From positions 1,178,001 through 1,242,000 of the forward strand of contig NZ_OY762269.1 of assembly GCF_963665245.1 (NCBI RefSeq): a DNA stretch of 64,000 bases, given 5' to 3'. The notes under the pieces are model-generated. The model searched no databases. It was not told the origin of the DNA and was given only the letters and a program-made list of their open reading frames with translations. Positions 33,380-41,709 of this stretch are shown here, one piece after another (within the stretch, counting starts at the first letter, position 1; every line of letters begins with the position of its first letter). The translations under genes were made by a program, and so were the position numbers. The DNA comes from an uncultured Paludibaculum sp. (GTDB lineage Bacteria; Acidobacteriota; Terriglobia; Bryobacterales; Bryobacteraceae).

Positions 33380-35616
33380 ATCGCTTGAGACGACTCCTGC
33401 CATGCGCGGCGCTAGCCATGGCGAGCCTTTGGGCCGGCGGCTCCACGGCCTGGGAAAGCAACACCTTCGCCGACTTCGTAAAGGGCCGGTTTCAAGGCAT
33501 TTCGCTGACGCGCGACGGCCGTCTGACGCTCGCTCCGTCGCTGGATACGCTGGCCTCGACCGGCGAAGCGGGCATCTGGAGCGTCATTGCCGCTCCGGAC
33601 GGAACAATCTACTTTGCCACCGGGCACCGGGGTCGGGTGTATCAGGTCAAGCCCGGTGGACAACCCACGGTTTTGTGGGCGGCCCCGCAGCCCGAGGTCT
33701 TTGCCCTAGCCCTGGACGGGCAGGGCCGCCTCTACGCCGGCACCTCGCCGGACGGCCGCATCTATCGGATTCAAAACGGCAAAGCCACTGAATTCTTTAA
33801 CCCGTCGGCTAAGTACATCTGGAACATCACCGTCGCCCCGGATGGGGCTGTCTATGTCGCCACCGGCGATCAGGGGCGGGTATGGCGGGTCTCGCCGGAC
33901 GGCCGCGGGGAGGTCTGGTACGAGACCGGTCAAACCCATGTCACGGCGCTGGCTGTGGATGCCAATGGCCGCCTGCTGGCCGGCACCGAGCCCAACGGTA
34001 TCCTCTTTCGCATTGAAGGTCGGGACAAAGCCTTTGTTCTCTATGACTCCAGCCTGCCGGAGATCCGCTCGATCGTGCCCGCGCCAGACGGATCCGTCTA
34101 CATAGCCGCACTCGGCGGGGCGCTCGCACAAAAGCAGGCCCAGGCCGCGGCAGCGGCGGCCAGCAGCCAGCAGAGCCAAGGCGTAGTGACATCCAGCATC
34201 ACCATCACGGCCGATGCCAACGCGCAGTCCGGCATCGACATCAAACCAAAGCCCGACGCAGCCAAGCCTCCGGCCGCCACCGGAGCGGAGACCCCACCCA
34301 CTCCGGCGCCCGTCGACATCACCGGCGTCGAGAAGGCTGCCCTCTATCGCATTGCGCCCGACAATATGGTGGAGACGGTGTGGTCGTCGAAGGAGGAGAA
34401 CGTCTTCGACCTGGTTTTGAAGGATGGCGACCCCGTCTTCTCGACCGATGAACGTGGACGAATCTACCGTCTTTCCAAGGATTTGAAGGCGACACTGTTG
34501 CTCGAGACGCACGAGTCGGAAACTACCCGGCTGCTGCCCACGGCACAGGGCATCGTGGCCGCCACCAGCAATCAGGCGAAGCTCTACCGGCTCGCCGATC
34601 GGCCAGCGGCCAAGGGCGTCTACGAATCACCGGTGCATGACGCCGGCAACGTGGCGCGCTGGGGCCGGCTGGATTGGCGTCTGGATTCTTCCATCGGTAA
34701 GATCGCGTTCCGGACGCGGTCAGGGAATTCGCAGCGCCCCGATCGTACGTGGAGCGTATGGTCGGAGCCTGTGACCGACTTGGCCAAAGCCCTCGTTTCG
34801 AGCCCGAACTCACGCTACATCCAATGGCAGGCGGAGTTTCAACCCGTGAACGGCCAGTCGCCGCTACTCGACTCAGTCTCCTTGAGTTACCAGCCGCAAA
34901 ACGGACGGCCGGTAGTGCGCAGTGTGCAGGTGACGCCGCAGTGGGTGGCGTCCACGCAGAAGACGGCGGCAGCAGCTCCGCAGACGCCGATCTCCTACAG
35001 CATTACGGTGACTGATTCCGGCGACGCGGGCACGGCCACCAGCAGCGGTACCCCGACGCAGAACATCAGCCGCAGCGGGATTCCGCAGCTCTTCATCGCC
35101 TGGCAGGCCGACGATCCGGACGGGGACAAGCTGGTCTATTCGCTGTGGTACCGGGCCGAAGACGAGGCCAACTGGAAGTTGTTGAAAAGCGAGATCAACG
35201 ACAACACGTACATGCAGGAGACCGAGGTCTTTGCCGATGGCCGCTACTACTTCCGTGTCCTGGCTTCCGATCAACCGGCGAACAGCCCGACGGCTGCCAA
35301 GGAAGGGGAACTGGTGAGCCAACCGGTGCTGATCGACCAGACCCCGCCGACGGTGACAATGGGCACCCCGCGGGTGAACGGCAGCCAGATCGAAATCGAC
35401 GTGGACGCGACCGATGCCCATTCGCCGGTGCGGCGCGGCGAGTACTCGTTTGACGGCTCGGCCTGGAAGCTGATGGACGCGGCGGACGGAATCGCGGACA
35501 GCAAGCAGGAGCGGTTCATTGTGCGCTTCAACGCCATCTCGGGCGAGCACAGTGTGGTGGTCCGTGTGTTCGATTCGGCCGGCAACCCTGGCTTGGCGCG
35601 GCTCGTGTTGCGCTAG
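33376..35616 (+). CDS. Secreted beta-propeller protein with C-terminal Ig/Fn3-like domain
   Basis: A 746-residue protein with a signal peptide (about residues 1-25). Residues about 60-250 hold propeller blades (IWSVIAAPDGTIYFATGHRG, VFALALDGQGRLYAGTSPDG, IWNITVAPDGAVYVATGDQG, VTALAVDANGRLLAGTEPNG). A low-complexity Ala/Gln/Pro-rich linker at about 255-315 interrupts the propeller, which resumes to about 415. The rest is beta-sandwich with a Fn3/Ig-like domain (LVYSLWYRAEDEANWKLL, GRYYFRVLASD). No enzyme motif is seen. Translation is coupled (ATGA) to the S55 peptidase upstream, which could process it or bind it. Confidence 0.75.
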   Translation: MNRLRRLLPCAALAMASLWAGGSTAWESNTFADFVKGRFQGISLTRDGRLTLAPSLDTLASTGEAGIWSVIAAPDGTIYFATGHRGRVYQVKPGGQPTVLWAAPQPEVFALALDGQGRLYAGTSPDGRIYRIQNGKATEFFNPSAKYIWNITVAPDGAVYVATGDQGRVWRVSPDGRGEVWYETGQTHVTALAVDANGRLLAGTEPNGILFRIEGRDKAFVLYDSSLPEIRSIVPAPDGSVYIAALGGALAQKQAQAAAAAASSQQSQGVVTSSITITADANAQSGIDIKPKPDAAKPPAATGAETPPTPAPVDITGVEKAALYRIAPDNMVETVWSSKEENVFDLVLKDGDPVFSTDERGRIYRLSKDLKATLLLETHESETTRLLPTAQGIVAATSNQAKLYRLADRPAAKGVYESPVHDAGNVARWGRLDWRLDSSIGKIAFRTRSGNSQRPDRTWSVWSEPVTDLAKALVSSPNSRYIQWQAEFQPVNGQSPLLDSVSLSYQPQNGRPVVRSVQVTPQWVASTQKTAAAAPQTPISYSITVTDSGDAGTATSSGTPTQNISRSGIPQLFIAWQADDPDGDKLVYSLWYRAEDEANWKLLKSEINDNTYMQETEVFADGRYYFRVLASDQPANSPTAAKEGELVSQPVLIDQTPPTVTMGTPRVNGSQIEIDVDATDAHSPVRRGEYSFDGSAWKLMDAADGIADSKQERFIVRFNAISGEHSVVVRVFDSAGNPGLARLVLR

Positions 35617-35632
35617 TCTCGCAGCGGAGTGG

Positions 35633-35644
35633 AAATCGCGATTT
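35633..35644. repeat. Perfect 12-bp palindrome
   Basis: AAATCGCGATTT, 17 bp after the propeller gene and about 140 bp upstream of the HU/TIR cassette. It could be a protein-binding site; there is no further evidence. Confidence 0.4.
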
Positions 35645-35713
35645 TGGCGTCGTCGAAATAGCGGTCACACTGGCTCCATATTTATTTTCCGTCTAGCAAG
35701 TTATTTTGATTCT

Positions 35714-35733
35714 GCGTGTTATGGGAAACACGC
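35714..35733. repeat. Inverted repeat upstream of the HU/TIR cassette
   Basis: GCGTGTT (35714-35720) and AACACGC (35727-35733) form a perfect 7-bp dyad with a 6-nt centre, 50 bp before the start of the HU-like gene and just after an AT-rich stretch. It is either an operator or a short leader hairpin. Confidence 0.4.
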
Positions 35734-35782
35734 GGTTTGAGCCCGAGCGACTGGTGCACCTAGCCGTCGGAGAATCCGGGCG

Positions 35783-36004
35783 ATGACAAATAAGTACCTG
35801 ATCGAACTGTTGACGGCTGGCGGGCAGAGCGCTCCGCAGGCCGCGGATGAATTGGACCGGACGGTGGAACGGATCCTGAGCCGGCTGAGGAATGGCGAGG
35901 TTGTGTCGCTGCCCGGGCTGGGGCGGCTGGTGCCGGAGCGGAACTCGTCGTTCCGGTTTGAGAAGTCGAGCGTGATGAGGAGTCCGGGTCGTGGCCGCAA
36001 ATAG
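35783..36004 (+). CDS. Short HU/IHF-like protein
   Basis: A 73-residue protein that resembles the N-terminal half of HU/IHF: helix one and two (NKYLIELLTAGGQSAPQAADELDRTVERILSRLRNG) followed by the strand turn VVSLPGLGRLVPER, which matches the usual ISLPGFGTFxxRxR. The family normally has about 90 residues; here the DNA-intercalating beta arm is missing and replaced by a short Lys/Arg-rich end (SPGRGRK). The last 14 bp overlap the GTG start of the TIR gene, so the two are co-translated. It could bind DNA, or pair with the HU-like module of the TIR protein (inference). Confidence 0.75.
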   Translation: MTNKYLIELLTAGGQSAPQAADELDRTVERILSRLRNGEVVSLPGLGRLVPERNSSFRFEKSSVMRSPGRGRK

Positions 36005-36554
36005 ACGGGTGACGACGCGGCAGGTGGCTCGGCTGCTGCGGCGGTGCCTGAATCAGGGTCAAGCGGTGGAGATTGCCAGCCTGGGTGTGTTTACGCGCGG
36101 GGCGGAGGGCATCGAGTTCCGGGCGGAGCAGCGGCCAAAGGTCTTTCTCGCGTATGGGGCGGAAGATGCGGAAGTCGTGGATAGGATCCGGCTGGCGCTG
36201 TTGGAGTCGGGCTTCCAGACGTGGATGGACCGGCACGCGTTGATGCCGGGGCAGAACTGGCCGCGCGCGATTGAAGGGGCGATCCGGACGGCCGATTTCT
36301 TCGTGGCGTGCCTGTCTGGGCGGTCAGTGGGGAAGCGCGGAACGTTCCAGAGCGAGCTGCGCTACGCGCTGGACTGCGCGCGGAGCCTGCCGCTGGACGA
36401 CCTGTTCTTCCTGCCAGTGCGGCTTGAGGAGTGCAGCGTCCCTGCCCGGATCAGCGAGCAGTGGCAGTATGTCGATCTTTTTCCGGAGTTTGCGGCCGGA
36501 ATGGAGCGGCTGATCGCGGCTATCCGGAAGGAGGTGGCGCGGAGGCGAGGATGA
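35991..36554 (+). CDS. TIR-domain protein with N-terminal HU-like module
   Basis: A 187-residue protein starting at a GTG with an AGGAG site 8 bp upstream. Residues about 7-45 (TTRQVARLLRRCLNQGQAVEI, then ASLGVFTRGAEGIEF) match helix two and the beta turn of HU. Residues 49-180 form a TIR domain: KVFLAYGAEDAEVVDRIRL, TWMDRHALMPGQNW, ADFFVACLSGRSV and QSELRYALD. Glu122 is at the position of the catalytic glutamate of NAD-cleaving TIR proteins. It has no transmembrane segment. TIR enzymes of prokaryotic defence degrade NAD+ or make cyclic ADP-ribose signals. The pairing with a truncated HU-like partner is unusual. Its 3' end overlaps the esterase gene end by 35 bp on the other strand. Confidence 0.8.
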   Translation: MAANRRVTTRQVARLLRRCLNQGQAVEIASLGVFTRGAEGIEFRAEQRPKVFLAYGAEDAEVVDRIRLALLESGFQTWMDRHALMPGQNWPRAIEGAIRTADFFVACLSGRSVGKRGTFQSELRYALDCARSLPLDDLFFLPVRLEECSVPARISEQWQYVDLFPEFAAGMERLIAAIRKEVARRRG

Positions 36555-38551
36555 GGCGGCCAGCGTGTCCGGATCGGCGATAGGCATCGCGCGTGGGCCG
36601 GTATTCAGCAATGGCTTCGCTTACGGAGACGGGCTGGAACATAGCGTCGACCGGAGCCGTGATGGTGAGCGGACGGGGTGCAATAAGGGCTGCGATTTCA
36701 GGCAGATCCGCGTGCTGGAGGAGACCCCGCACCAGATAGCTGGCAGGGACGAGGTGGCGGTCCGTCCGCGTGAGGGCGGCGTAGGAAAGCAGGGGGCCGT
36801 GACAGTTGGTAGCGGAGATGGCGGGATCGAGGGCGGCGGCGCAGAGCGCCCAGACGCCGGCCAGGCCGCGGGACTCGAGAACAACACTTGTCGTTTTGAA
36901 GATCAGCCGAGAGCTGGCAACGGCCTGGAGGGTGTCCGCGACTCGCAGGCCGCAGAGGTCCTGGTTGAGATACCAGGCGAGGTAGGCATGGGCGGTTTCT
37001 GGCGCGAAGACATGGCTGAAGTTGGTGGACAGCGGCCCGGTCAGGCCGCGGACGTCGACGGCGAGGACGCGGCGGCCCTGGCGGGCGAATTCCAGGTTTG
37101 TGGCATGGGGGTGATCGCCAACGAGGACAATCGACGCCTCGCGAGAAGGGCTGGCCGGGTGGTACGCGGTGGCCTTGAGGGCGAGCGTCGAATCGATGGG
37201 CAGGTCGTAGGTTTCGACGAGGATGCCGTTGGTGGTCTCGTCGTGGGTGCGGCGGGGCTCGGCTTTGGACAAGGCCGGCAGGCGCAGGAACTGGCGCAGT
37301 GCCGCGGAGGTAACCGGCTGAGGCTTGGGGACTTCGCGCTGGATGAACTGAAACAGCGTGAGGCCGCGCTGCTCGTGTTTCAAGGATCCCGATGGGGTGA
37401 CGTTGAGGACATCGGGCGGCTCGGGGTTGGCCGGCGGCTCTTCCGTGGGCCCTGGTTTTTGCAGCAGATGGCGTGAGAGAAAGTCGGCCGTCGCGAGACG
37501 GAGTTTTTGAGTCCAGGCGTGCGACGCCTGGGCTTCGGCGGTTTGGAAGTTCGCGGCTGCGCCCAGGAGTTCGTAGCGCTGGCGGATGTGAGCAGCTGTC
37601 TCCAAAAAGGCAGGGCTGTAGTTCTCGATCAGCGCCAGCAGCGGTTTCGGGGCGATGGCCGAGTGGAGGTCGCAGGAGTCGATGCCATGGATCGCAGCGG
37701 GGAACAGGTTCTGTTCCGCGTCGGCAATGGGGATCTTGGCGCCGGGTTGGAGGTGCATGGGCCAGCGGTGAAACGTGCCGCCCTCGTTGATGACGACGCA
37801 GCGGATGCGCGGGTCGGCATTGGCGAGGAACATGGTGAGGGTTCCGCCGCCGGAGTGGCCGGCGCAGGCGATGCGTTGCGGGTCGACGTCGGGGCGGCTG
37901 AGCAGGTAGTCGATGCCCCGCATGCCGTCGCGCACGAGGTAGCCGGTGAGGGATTGTCCGAGTAGGAGAAGGAGGTGTCCGGCGAGGGAGTGCTCGTCGA
38001 CGCTGCGGAGCTTATCCTGCTGCGTTTTGGTGACGGGATCCCAGTATTGGCGGCGTTCGCCCTGGCCCGTAGGGTCATAGGCGAGCACAACGAACCCAGC
38101 GCGGGCGAGCAGGATGTATGCGCGCTGGTAGTCGGGGTGTTGGCGTGAGATTTCGTAGTGGCCGCAGGGCGAGAGAACGGACGGATGAGGGCCGGGGCTT
38201 GCTGGCACGTAGAGGTTGGCCGTGACCCAGAGATTGGGCGCGGATTGGTAGAGCAGGTTTTCGATGTGGTAGCCGTCGCGTTGCACAATACGCGTGACTT
38301 CGGCATGCAGCGGAGTAGCTGGTCCGATGGGCCCAAGCATTTCGCGGACGCGCGCCTGGATGAACCGGATGCGGTTCTGGAAGGCGGCTGGAGTTGTGAT
38401 GGCGGCGCGGCGGGTGTCCCACTCAGCCGCGAGAGTGTCGAGTTGGGCAGAGAGAGAGATGGTGAGCCAGGCCGGACTGAGCCGCTACGGGTGGCTGAGC
38501 CCAGGCGAGGGCCGGCAGGGTGAGGATGGCGCGGCGCGAGATCGGGGTCAT
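36520..38551 (-). CDS. Acetyl-xylan-esterase-like alpha/beta hydrolase, frame broken at a CT repeat
   Basis: A relative of the esterase at 9276. The ATG at 38551 overlaps the stop of the upstream gene by 4 bp (ATGA) and opens a Tat-like signal (MTPISRRAILTLPALAWAQ). About 35 codons later the frame is lost at a T(CT)5 run (38449-38459); the hydrolase reads on in another frame to 36520. Adding one CT unit joins the two parts: SLSAQLDTLAAEWDTRRAAI, then MLGPIGPATPLHAEV. The hydrolase keeps SPCGHYE, the nucleophile elbow CAGHSGGG and a late His (QASHAW). An uninterrupted frame from an internal ATG at 38340 lacks the signal. So the gene is either phase-variable, a recent pseudogene or a sequencing error. 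It would act on acylated glycans outside the cytoplasm. Confidence 0.75.
38449..38459 (-). repeat. Short CT dinucleotide tract at the frameshift
   Basis: Five AG units plus A on the plus strand, that is T(CT)5 on the coding strand, exactly where the signal-peptide frame and the esterase frame meet. One extra CT unit restores a continuous reading frame. Confidence 0.85.
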
Positions 38552-40578
38552 GGCTGGGTCCAGATGGGGACGCCAAGTTCGACGAAACGGGCGGCTCCGG
38601 TGAGGAAGTGGGCGGTGATCCAGAAGACGGTCCAGGACTCGTTGTAGTCTCCACGGAGCTTCGCGAGTTCGACATCGGCTCCGCGCTGGGCGTAGTTGGT
38701 CTGTTGGAGTTGCTCGCCCTGGCTGCCGTAGGGGTCGATGATCTGGCCGCAGGAGCGGTACATGACCAGGGCGAGTTGTTTTAGGTCTTCGCGATGGTCG
38801 AACTGGCCGAGACGGTAGATCTCGGGGGCCACGATGGCGCCCCAGACGTCGAGGTGCTGGTTCTGGACAGAGACCGCGGTCCAACCGCGCGTACGGACTC
38901 GGTGGTCGGTGAGGCGACCGGCCGGGAACGGGACGTCCCAGACGTAGGTGTAGGTGAGGACGACATCGGCGGCGTGGCGGGCCCAGGCGAGGTGCTCCGG
39001 TTTGTGGGTGTCCTCATAGAGCGACAGGAAACCCTGGAAGGCGAGGGCAGCGGCTTCCTTGTCCTCGCAGGAGGCGTCGAGGGTGCCGCCCCAGTAGGGC
39101 TCGCGCATAGTAAGGTGACGATCGGCATAGTGCTGGGCGGCCTTCAGGGCGGCCTGACGGTAGAGCGGGGCTTGGAAGAGGCGGGCGGCCTCGATCAGTG
39201 GGGCGACAAACGAAGCCTCGCTGGTGGAGGCGGGTTTCCAATCGGCCTTCAGAATCCGGGCGGCGTGGACGTCGGACGCTTTGCGGAGGAAGGCTTCCCA
39301 CTTGGTGGTGTTGCGATGAGCGGCGCGGCCGGTCCTGATGGCCCGGGCGAAGGCGAGCATGGCCTGGCCTTGGTTGAGGACTTCGGCGCGGTCCCAGCTC
39401 TTCTTCTGAAGGTCGTACCAGTTGTGGAAGCCGCCGTCGTAGAAGGTGGCGGTGGTGAGGAAGTCGAGGGATCTTTGAGCGTAGGTGAGGGCGGCGGGGT
39501 CGTTCAGTCCGGGCGCGAGGACTTGGAGTGCATAGCCGGGCGCCTCGGCCTGGCCGGTCCAGCCCATGACGGATTGCGGGCGGTCGACGTACTTCTGGAA
39601 GGTGCTGAAGTCGGGCGACTCGTGCCAGCGGGTTTTGGCATAGCGGTACTTGGCACGGACGATATCGGAAAAGGCCGGGAAGTCGCCGGCGTAGAAGGGG
39701 TGGAAGAGGTTCAGGGAAGAAAGAACCGAGTGCTGGAACGCCGAGCCTTCGCGGTCGACGGGGAAGGCTTCAAGGTAGAAGGATTTCTCGATGACGGCGC
39801 CGGGCGGTACGGCGAGCCAGGCGTCGGGATAGGGCATGAAGCCACGCTGGAGCCCCTTGATGACGGAGCGCTGGCCGTTGGAGGCGGCGGGCCCGCTGAG
39901 GAGGGTGAGTTCCGAGGATCCCTTTTGGGAAACGAAGCCAAGGGACCACCACTGGTCTGGGCGGTTGCCATATGGCGCGGGCGAGGGGATGGAATGGAGA
40001 GCGGCGCCCCAGAGTTTGCTGCCGCGGTGGAGTTCGAGGGACGCGAAGGGCATGGGGTAGCGGTGCTCTTCGAAGATCGACTCTTCGCCAGGCTGGCCGG
40101 TGGAGACCGGAACGCGGTGGCTGCGGGCGCCGGAGGGGTTGCCGTAGTAGTTGATGCCTGGGAGAAGAGGCTGGGCGGAGTCGGCGGTGGCTTCGAATCG
40201 CACCGAGAGCGTGACGTGCGTGGCGGGCTGTGTGCCTTTCCAGGTAAAGCGGCGGAGTCCGTGAATGAGGCCGTTTTCCAGGCGGTAAGCGTCCTGGAGG
40301 GACCAGGTGCCTCCGCAAGCCTGGAGTTCGGATGCCAGGATCGTCCATTCGCCCTCTGTGGTGATTCTGGCCGGCTGGGCGTGCTGCCAGTTGGCGGGCC
40401 AGTTGTCGCGCCAGTCGCAAGAGATGGACCAGAGGCCTTCCGCGGGAGATTGGGCGATGACCTCGTTGCCAGCCAAGACTTGGACACGCTGATTCTCGAC
40501 ACGAAATTGCGGCTGGGCGAGGGCCAGAGTGCAGGTGGCGGCGAGGAGGACGAGGTGGTGCCGATTCACACCTTGCAT
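38548..40578 (-). CDS. Secreted six-hairpin-glycosidase-like protein
   Basis: A 676-residue protein with a signal peptide (about residues 1-21). The N-terminal 280 residues form a beta-rich domain. The C-terminal half is alpha-helical with paired helices and aromatic motifs (SVMGWTGQAEAPGYALQVLA, FYDGGFHNWYDLQKKSW, VLNQGQAMLAFARA, EASFVAPLIEAARLFQ, CEDKEAAALAFQGFLSLYE, YVWDVPFPAG), as in (alpha/alpha)6-barrel glycoside hydrolases. I do not recognise the exact family and name no substrate. Its stop is coupled to the following esterase gene (ATGA), and it is transcribed divergently from the isomerase gene. Confidence 0.65.
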   Translation of the reverse strand: MQGVNRHHLVLLAATCTLALAQPQFRVENQRVQVLAGNEVIAQSPAEGLWSISCDWRDNWPANWQHAQPARITTEGEWTILASELQACGGTWSLQDAYRLENGLIHGLRRFTWKGTQPATHVTLSVRFEATADSAQPLLPGINYYGNPSGARSHRVPVSTGQPGEESIFEEHRYPMPFASLELHRGSKLWGAALHSIPSPAPYGNRPDQWWSLGFVSQKGSSELTLLSGPAASNGQRSVIKGLQRGFMPYPDAWLAVPPGAVIEKSFYLEAFPVDREGSAFQHSVLSSLNLFHPFYAGDFPAFSDIVRAKYRYAKTRWHESPDFSTFQKYVDRPQSVMGWTGQAEAPGYALQVLAPGLNDPAALTYAQRSLDFLTTATFYDGGFHNWYDLQKKSWDRAEVLNQGQAMLAFARAIRTGRAAHRNTTKWEAFLRKASDVHAARILKADWKPASTSEASFVAPLIEAARLFQAPLYRQAALKAAQHYADRHLTMREPYWGGTLDASCEDKEAAALAFQGFLSLYEDTHKPEHLAWARHAADVVLTYTYVWDVPFPAGRLTDHRVRTRGWTAVSVQNQHLDVWGAIVAPEIYRLGQFDHREDLKQLALVMYRSCGQIIDPYGSQGEQLQQTNYAQRGADVELAKLRGDYNESWTVFWITAHFLTGAARFVELGVPIWTQP

Positions 40579-40672
40579 TGAATCACGGGTGGGTGTGTCA
40601 AGGAACGAGGATCAGAGCGGGTGTGGCTTGGTGACAGATAGCCGGGCGTCTCCCTTATTGCTACTTTTGGGC

Positions 40673-41581
40673 ATGCGGTATCTACTTGGATCTCTTGTGT
40701 TGCTGAGCGTGGCTGGATGGAGCGCTCCGCAGGACGCGGTACGTGGTGAGAATGTCGGGGTCTTTCTGAGATGCACTGGCAAGACCGATCCACGCGAGGC
40801 GTTGCAGGCCGTGCGATCGTTGGGCCTGAGGATGGTGCAGATCAGCAAGCTGCCGGATCGGTTCTACTCCGCCGACGGCGCGAAGGAGTTCGCCGGGCTG
40901 TTGAAGGAGTCGGGCGTTCAAGCGAGCGCTGTCGTCGCCGTCTATGACGGAGAGCGGTACACCGATATCGCGACAATCCGCGAGACGGTGGGTTTCGTGC
41001 CGGCGGGGCCGATGGCGGAGCGGATCGCGTACACGAAGAAGTGCGTCGATTTCGCCGCCGCTTTGAAGGTCAAGATCGTCACGTTCCACGTTGGCTTCCT
41101 GCCGAGCGATGCCAAGAACCCGGATTATCAGCGTGTGGTTCGTGCCGTCAGTGAAGTGGCGCAGTATGCGGCGAAGCAAGACGTCACGATTTCGCTGGAG
41201 ACGGGACAGGAGAGCGCGGATGAGTTGCTGCGGTTTATCGAGCAGATCCGCGGAGCGAAGGTGGGCGTGAATTTCGATATGGCCAACATGGTGCTGTACG
41301 GGAAAGACAATCCTCCGGCGGCACTGCGCAAGCTGCTGCCACGGGTGACTTCCGTGCATGTGAAGGACGGGCAGTTTCCCACGGATCCGGCGAGGCTCGG
41401 CGCGGAGGTGCGGTTGGGGGAGGGGAAGGCCGGCGTTCGCGAGTGTCTGCTCGCCTTGAAGGCCGGACACTTTACGGGGCCCATTGTGATTGAGAACTAC
41501 GTGTTTCGGACCAAGAAGAGCGAGCCTATGGCGGAACTGGCGCTGGCCAAGGGTTATATAGACAAAGTGTTGAGTGAGTGA
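40673..41581 (+). CDS. Secreted sugar phosphate isomerase/epimerase-like TIM barrel protein
   Basis: A 302-residue protein with a signal peptide (about residues 1-18, MRYLLGSLVLLSVAGWSA). The remainder is a xylose-isomerase-like TIM barrel: ALQAVRSLGLRMVQIS, KIVTFHVGFLPSD, VTISLETGQESADELLRFIE, KVGVNFDMANMVLYG, VTSVHVKDGQF and IVIENY. These supply the usual Glu/Asp/His/Glu metal ligands. Members of this family isomerise or epimerise sugars or their oxidised forms. The start at 40673 opens the signal peptide; an upstream in-frame start would add 48 unrelated residues. It converges with the GH92 gene and belongs to a carbohydrate-processing block. Confidence 0.8.
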   Translation: MRYLLGSLVLLSVAGWSAPQDAVRGENVGVFLRCTGKTDPREALQAVRSLGLRMVQISKLPDRFYSADGAKEFAGLLKESGVQASAVVAVYDGERYTDIATIRETVGFVPAGPMAERIAYTKKCVDFAAALKVKIVTFHVGFLPSDAKNPDYQRVVRAVSEVAQYAAKQDVTISLETGQESADELLRFIEQIRGAKVGVNFDMANMVLYGKDNPPAALRKLLPRVTSVHVKDGQFPTDPARLGAEVRLGEGKAGVRECLLALKAGHFTGPIVIENYVFRTKKSEPMAELALAKGYIDKVLSE

Positions 41582-41633
41582 GGACCGGCGGACACGGGTG
41601 GGCCCGCCGGGCTCTGGTTGTCACTGCAGATGG

Positions 41634-41694
41634 GTCGACGCGGGCGTCGACCGCGGTCCTGGGGGACCGCCGTACTTCGCGGTGTCTTGCGAAG
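41634..41694. repeat. Cluster of three consecutive hairpins between convergent genes
   Basis: Three perfect inverted repeats follow one another: GTCGACGC/GCGTCGAC (41634-41651), GCGGTCC/GGACCGC (41653-41670) and CTTCGC/GCGAAG (41675-41694). They sit 53 bp after the isomerase stop and 16 bp before the end of GH92. No T-tract is present. They may act as a bidirectional transcript end or be a REP-like element. Confidence 0.6.
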
Positions 41695-41709
41695 ATCGTG
41701 GCGGCCCGG

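Noticed and set aside
38794..40581. A 595-codon open frame on the plus strand.
   Set aside because: Antisense to the six-hairpin-glycosidase-like gene, which has a signal peptide and coupled neighbours. The composition of the plus-strand frame (Gly, Val, Glu, Leu runs) is typical of a shadow.
40579..40604. TTGACA just upstream of the gene at 40578.
   Set aside because: A -10 box at normal spacing would fall on the start codon itself, so it cannot drive this gene as annotated.
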